A stretch of 64,000 bases of DNA from contig CAVYPC010000002.1 in NCBI GenBank assembly GCA_963770315.1, forward strand, positions 558,001 to 622,000. The letters run 5' to 3'. Of this stretch, positions 61,021-64,000 are shown piece after piece (position 1 is the first letter of the stretch; every line of letters starts with the position of its first letter). The translations under genes and the position numbers were made by a program. Source of the stretch: VRUE01 sp963770315 (lineage in GTDB: Bacteria > Actinomycetota > Thermoleophilia > Solirubrobacterales > 70-9). The notes under the pieces were generated by a model. That model searched no databases. It was not told the origin of the DNA and was given only the letters and a program-made list of their open reading frames with translations.

Positions 61021-61431
61021 ATGACCCAGAAAGCCAATAAAGCCGTTGTTAGGCGCTTCTATGACGAGCTGTGGAACGAGTGGCGACTCGGGGTTGCCGA
61101 TGAGATCCTCTCCGAGGAGATCCGCTTTCGGGGATCGCTCGGTTCCACGTCGGTAGGGCGGGAGGGATTCAAGCGCTACGTCGAAGGCGTTCGCGCCGCC
61201 TTTCCCGACTGGCACAACCAGGTCGATGAGATTCTCGCCGTCGAGGACCGGGTCGTGACGCGGATGACCTGGCGCGGCACCCACCGCGGCAACCTCGGCG
61301 ACGTCGAGCCGACCGGCGCCCAGGTCGAGTACCGGGGCGCCGCCTTCTTCCGCCTGTCGAACCGCGCGATCGAGGAGGCCTGGGTCGTCGGCGACACCCA
61401 GGAGCTGTGGAAGGCGCTGGGCAGGCTCTGA
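61021..61431 (+). CDS. SnoaL-like ester cyclase-type protein
   Basis: 136 residues, NTF2 fold: AVVRRFYDELWNEWRLGVAD, FPDWHNQVDEILAVEDRVVT, RMTWRGTHRGNLGDVEPTG. It is close to the SnoaL/ester-cyclase group, with Asp and His in the pocket; the substrate is unknown. ATG 61021, with GGAGG upstream, is chosen over 61006. It is divergent from the giant gene. Confidence 0.85.
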   Translation: MTQKANKAVVRRFYDELWNEWRLGVADEILSEEIRFRGSLGSTSVGREGFKRYVEGVRAAFPDWHNQVDEILAVEDRVVTRMTWRGTHRGNLGDVEPTGAQVEYRGAAFFRLSNRAIEEAWVVGDTQELWKALGRL

Positions 61432-61510
61432 GTCTCGATGGAACCTGCCAGTGATTCTGGAGATTGATATCACCGGGGAATAGCGACACCACCAGGTGTA
61501 TAGTGATGCT

Positions 61511-61774
61511 ATGAGTAGGACGCAGGTCTATCTGGGCGAGGATGAGCTGGAGCTCCTCGAGCGCGCCTCACGCGACACCGGTGCATCTCGCTCGGAGTTG
61601 ATCCGTCGGGCGGTCCGCACGACGTTCGGGGAGCAGGGGAAGGACGAGAAGCTTCGCGCTCTCAAGGCCAGCGCCGGCTCATGGCAGGGCCGACGCGTCA
61701 GCGGCGCCGAGTACGTCGATGCGATCCGTGGTGGTGACCTCAACGATCGCTTGGCCCGGCTCGGCGTCAAGTGA
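61511..61774 (+). CDS. vapB: VapB antitoxin (ribbon-helix-helix)
   Basis: 87 residues. CopG-type ribbon-helix-helix: SRTQVYLGEDELELLERASR, TGASRSELIRRAVRTTFG, then a toxin-binding tail (GAEYVDAIRGGDLNDRLARL). ATG 61511 follows a TATAGTGATGCTATG stretch that resembles the one before the next vapB. Its stop overlaps the vapC GTG. Confidence 0.87.
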   Translation: MSRTQVYLGEDELELLERASRDTGASRSELIRRAVRTTFGEQGKDEKLRALKASAGSWQGRRVSGAEYVDAIRGGDLNDRLARLGVK

Positions 61775-62148
61775 AGCTGCTCGACACGAGCGTCGCAATC
61801 GACCATCTTCGCGGCTCTCCTCCCGCGGTTGGGCTCCTGAGTGGCCTGATCGACGCCGAAGAATCTCTCTTCGCCAGCGAGATAGTGCGCTTTGAGTTGC
61901 TGGCGGGCGTGCGAAGGAATGAGGTCGAAGCCCTGGAGCAATTCTTCTCGGCGGTCTCATGGGTTCCGGTCGGAGAGGAGGTAGCGCGAGCTGCCGCATC
62001 CCTTGCCCAGCGCCACCGCCGAGCCCATGGCGGCATCGACGACGCCGACTACCTGATCGCCGCCACCGCGCTCCTGCTCGAGGCGGATCTGCTCACCACC
62101 AACGTGCGCCACTTCCCGATGATCTCCGGGCTTGAGCCTGCCTACTGA
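61771..62148 (+). CDS. vapC: VapC toxin (PIN domain)
   Basis: 125 residues. PIN acids in KLLDTSVAIDHLRG, RFELLAGVRRNE, IDDADYLIAATAL and TNVRHFPMISGL. A typical VapC length and order, with all active-site Asp and Glu residues present. Co-translated with vapB. Confidence 0.92.
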   Translation: MKLLDTSVAIDHLRGSPPAVGLLSGLIDAEESLFASEIVRFELLAGVRRNEVEALEQFFSAVSWVPVGEEVARAAASLAQRHRRAHGGIDDADYLIAATALLLEADLLTTNVRHFPMISGLEPAY

Positions 62149-62200
62149 GTACCCAACGGCGACGCCGGTCGTTGGGGAGCTGCGGTGATGCTTTATACTG

Positions 62201-62404
62201 ATGCACATGACCCGCACCACGGTTGATGTAGACGACCTCGCTCTTGATGCTGCGCGCCGGGAGCTGGAGACCAAGGGCCTCAGCGAGACGGTCAACGCGG
62301 CGCTGCGTGATGTCGCTCGCCGCCGGGCGCTGAAGGGTTTCGACGTTGTTCGGGACGTGGACGGCACTCCGCAGGAAGTTGCTGCCGGTCGCGAGCGCAA
62401 CTGA
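62201..62404 (+). CDS. vapB: VapB-type antitoxin
   Basis: 67 residues (65 from the second ATG at 62207): TRTTVDVDDLALDAARRELE, KGLSETVNAALRDVARRRAL, then a short tail. It belongs to the DUF2191/VapB class that pairs with PIN toxins. TTATACTGATGCACATG overlaps the start and probably holds the -10 element. The toxin starts 5 bp after its stop. Confidence 0.88.
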   Translation: MHMTRTTVDVDDLALDAARRELETKGLSETVNAALRDVARRRALKGFDVVRDVDGTPQEVAAGRERN

Positions 62405-62409
62405 GCTCC

Positions 62410-62862
62410 GTGGCTGACCTGCTGCTGCCTCAGCTCGATCGACCGGCACTCTTCGATACCGGCGCTTGGACCTGGGTGCGCGATCGCCGCTTTCCGGAGC
62501 TCGCGACGTGGTTCAACGCCGCGGTCGAAGCTGGCCTGGTCCTGGTCTGCGACCTCGTCATCCTCGAGCTGACCCGCCTCGCCCCCAACGAGCAGCGGGC
62601 ACGGGAGGTGGTTGGCCGCCTTGCCGTCTTCGAGGCGATCCCGATGCCCGCAGGGGTTTGGGCTCGGGCGCGCGAAACTCAGTTGGCGCTGGCGAGCACC
62701 GGCGACCATCGCCGTGTTCCCCCTGCCGATCTTTTGTTGGCCGCGGCAGCCGAAGAGTCCGGCGTGGCGCTCGTGCACTACGACCGTGATTACGAGCGGA
62801 TCGCTACAGCGAGCGAACTTAGCCAAAAGTGGCTCGCCCCCGACGGAGCGCTGGCTTCTTAA
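62410..62862 (+). CDS. vapC: VapC toxin (PIN domain)
   Basis: 150 residues. PIN acids in ALFDTGAWTWVRDRRF, VILELTRLAPNEQ, PADLLLAAAAEES and VHYDRDYERIA. The start is GTG 62410. It differs clearly from the 61771 toxin, so the two adjacent pairs are not a recent duplication. Confidence 0.88.
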   Translation: MADLLLPQLDRPALFDTGAWTWVRDRRFPELATWFNAAVEAGLVLVCDLVILELTRLAPNEQRAREVVGRLAVFEAIPMPAGVWARARETQLALASTGDHRRVPPADLLLAAAAEESGVALVHYDRDYERIATASELSQKWLAPDGALAS

Positions 62863-62877
62863 GGGACGCCGGGCACC

Positions 62878-63375
62878 TCACGATCCCGCCAGTCGCACTG
62901 ACGCTGCTGAGGCGGTTGGGAACCGTCGGTAGGGTCGGCCAACGCGGTCGAGACTCCGCTCCAGTATCAGGTCGTAGTTGAAGGAAACGACGACGTCGCG
63001 GGGGTGCAGGCGCCGGGCGAACTCGAGGTGGAGGTCGGGGATCGCCTCTTCCCGCGACGTCGTCAGATGTAGAACTCGACCAATGCCCCCATCGCATGAG
63101 GAACTGGTCGCGATTGCCCTCCTCAGACCAGGTGTCGGAGCCGAGGAGGCCGAACGCGTGGCGATAGTCGAGATAGGCCGCAAAATCCTCGATGTCGATG
63201 TGTTCAGGGGTATGGCCTGTCGTCGCTCGCATGTAGTCGAGATAGCGGGGATCGAGCGATGCAGATGAGTCTCCTGGTCCGTAAAAGTTCGCAACTCCGC
63301 AAGAACCTGATCGAGCAACTCAGTGGAGAGCGGTAGACCGGCGGGCTTGGAAAAGCCGGCCCCAAGAAAGATCAG
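62878..63375 (-). pseudogene. Decayed SIR2-like gene
   Basis: Read in three blocks that change frame twice: LIFLGAGFSKPAGLPLSTEL (about 63375-63300, the NAD-binding GAGFS motif), then TPEHIDIEDFAAYLDYRHAF in another frame, then HPRDVVVSFNYDLILERSLD back in the first frame, a motif typical of SIR2-like defence effectors. It ends soon after GRPYRRFPT. No ATG or GTG start precedes the first block in its frame. It is a remnant or carries several sequence errors. SIR2-like proteins deplete NAD during phage infection. Confidence 0.65.
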
Positions 63376-63530
63376 CCGAGGTGGTGACGCGGCTCTCCCA
63401 TCAGACGAACTCTTTCATCCGAAGGAGATCTCCATGTGGGCATTCTCGCAAGCGCTCAAGAGGCGAATGACTTCAGCAAGTCAGTGAGCGCAGATCTTGC
63501 GGGGGCAGGCTAGTGCTCAGGTCTCGAACG

Positions 63531-64000
63531 TTAGGTCTGCAGGCCCGTCGGTGGTGGGGGAGGCTCGGCGATCCGGCTGGGAGGGGGTACGGGTTCCACC
63601 CCGCGGACTCCGTCCGCGTCCCGAAAGAGGCAAAGGACTTTCCCCTCGGGTCGAGCGGCACTCGCCGCGAGGAGCCCAGCCCAACCCTCCTTCCACAGCA
63701 GCTCGCCGAGGCGCTGAAAGGCGGGCCATGACCGTCGACCGGGAGTTGGGGGGGAAAGGCCCACCGTGGCAAGTCGCTCGGGGGTGGAGAGATCAGCGAC
63801 CTCGACCTCGACCTGCCAGGTCCAAAGCTCACGGGGCATCTGCGCGAGCGGCGGGATCATGCGTTCGGCCAGGTGTCGGTACCACTCGGCCCACACAGTC
63901 TCCGCGCTGTCGGCGAGATAGAGGGCATCGACTACGTCGCCCCGCTGCCAGCGGTTGTCGGGTGGGGGTTCTCGAACCGGGAGGGGAGGCGAGCCAGGAT
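63531..64000 (-). CDS. RES-domain protein, 5' end beyond the window
   Basis: At least 156 residues, open to the window edge. Typical RES elements are NRWQRGDVVDALYLADSAET, VWAEWYRHLAER, FQRLGELLWKEGWAGLLAAS and ARPEGKVLCLFRD near the C-terminus. RES toxins (ParT/MbcT type) attack NAD or a host enzyme and normally have an Xre-type antitoxin, which is not visible and may lie outside the window. The short gap 63376-63530 shows no gene. Confidence 0.65.
   Translation of the reverse strand, partial: PGSPPLPVREPPPDNRWQRGDVVDALYLADSAETVWAEWYRHLAERMIPPLAQMPRELWTWQVEVEVADLSTPERLATVGLSPPTPGRRSWPAFQRLGELLWKEGWAGLLAASAARPEGKVLCLFRDADGVRGVEPVPPPSRIAEPPPPPTGLQT

Overview
The window is high-GC, gene-dense DNA from an actinobacterium, most likely of the class Thermoleophilia (Solirubrobacterales-like). 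The evidence is the GC bias and GTG starts, two F420-dependent luciferase-like oxidoreductases, UdgX, CHAD/CYTH and DUF2252 proteins, a very large secreted protein of a type frequent in that class, and a CcmE with Cys in place of the usual haem-binding His. No rRNA gene, CRISPR array, replication gene or integrase was seen.

Left part (1-39.3 kb). This looks like a composite genomic island in a tRNA-Gly(CCC) gene. The first 42 nt of the tRNA lie at 37-78 as a dead 5' half. The intact gene is at 39235-39307. A third att-like core at 28165-28179 divides the region into two tandem units. Unit 1 (about 0.06-28.2 kb) is a stress-response cassette: CYTH and CHAD proteins, an MMPL exporter, a DJ-1/PfpI protein, an MFS carrier, CsbD, cupin, UdgX, DUF72, two LLM F420 enzymes, a HAD phosphatase, ferritin-like proteins, an NRAMP-like carrier with PRC-barrel proteins, an SDR-DUF892-DUF892 fusion, an SDR, a zinc alcohol dehydrogenase, a flavodoxin-fold protein, topoisomerase IB, and a closing vapBC. 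At least eleven start sites in 4.3-18.9 kb, plus two further matches, are preceded by GYTTNN-N12-14-NGGGTA. This resembles a sigma-B/sigma-F general-stress promoter. In several genes the -10 box ends 10-12 nt before the start codon, which implies near-leaderless mRNAs.

Unit 2 (28.2-39.2 kb) carries a SnoaL-like protein, a frameshifted FMN reductase, a frameshifted lgt, a zinc/manganese-type ABC importer with a Fur-family regulator, an NlpC/P60-like protein, a second vapBC and an IS21-family element. Both units end in the same sequence: vapBC followed by a roughly 300-bp arm. In unit 1 the vapBC is intact, but the arm is split by an IS5-like element and an IS3-like element. In unit 2 the vapBC is reduced to stubs around the IS21-like element, and the arm is intact. 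Comparing the arms fixes the ends of both arm insertions and their TTA and AGT target duplications.

Right part (39.3-64 kb). This part lacks the sigma-B-like boxes and looks more like ordinary chromosome: an ArsR-like regulator, a large secreted protein, a glycosyltransferase, an SDR, ccmE-ccmF, secG, an alkB-rubredoxin-tetR operon, a hydrolase-GNAT pair, dtd, an MFS drug exporter, DUF2252, and a 1642-residue secreted protein with FN3 and DUF4082 repeats. The last 3 kb is rich in toxin-type genes: two vapBC pairs, a decayed SIR2-like gene and a RES-domain gene running off the window. Between secG and alkB lies a strongly structured spacer with a perfect 27-bp inverted repeat and two related hairpin units.
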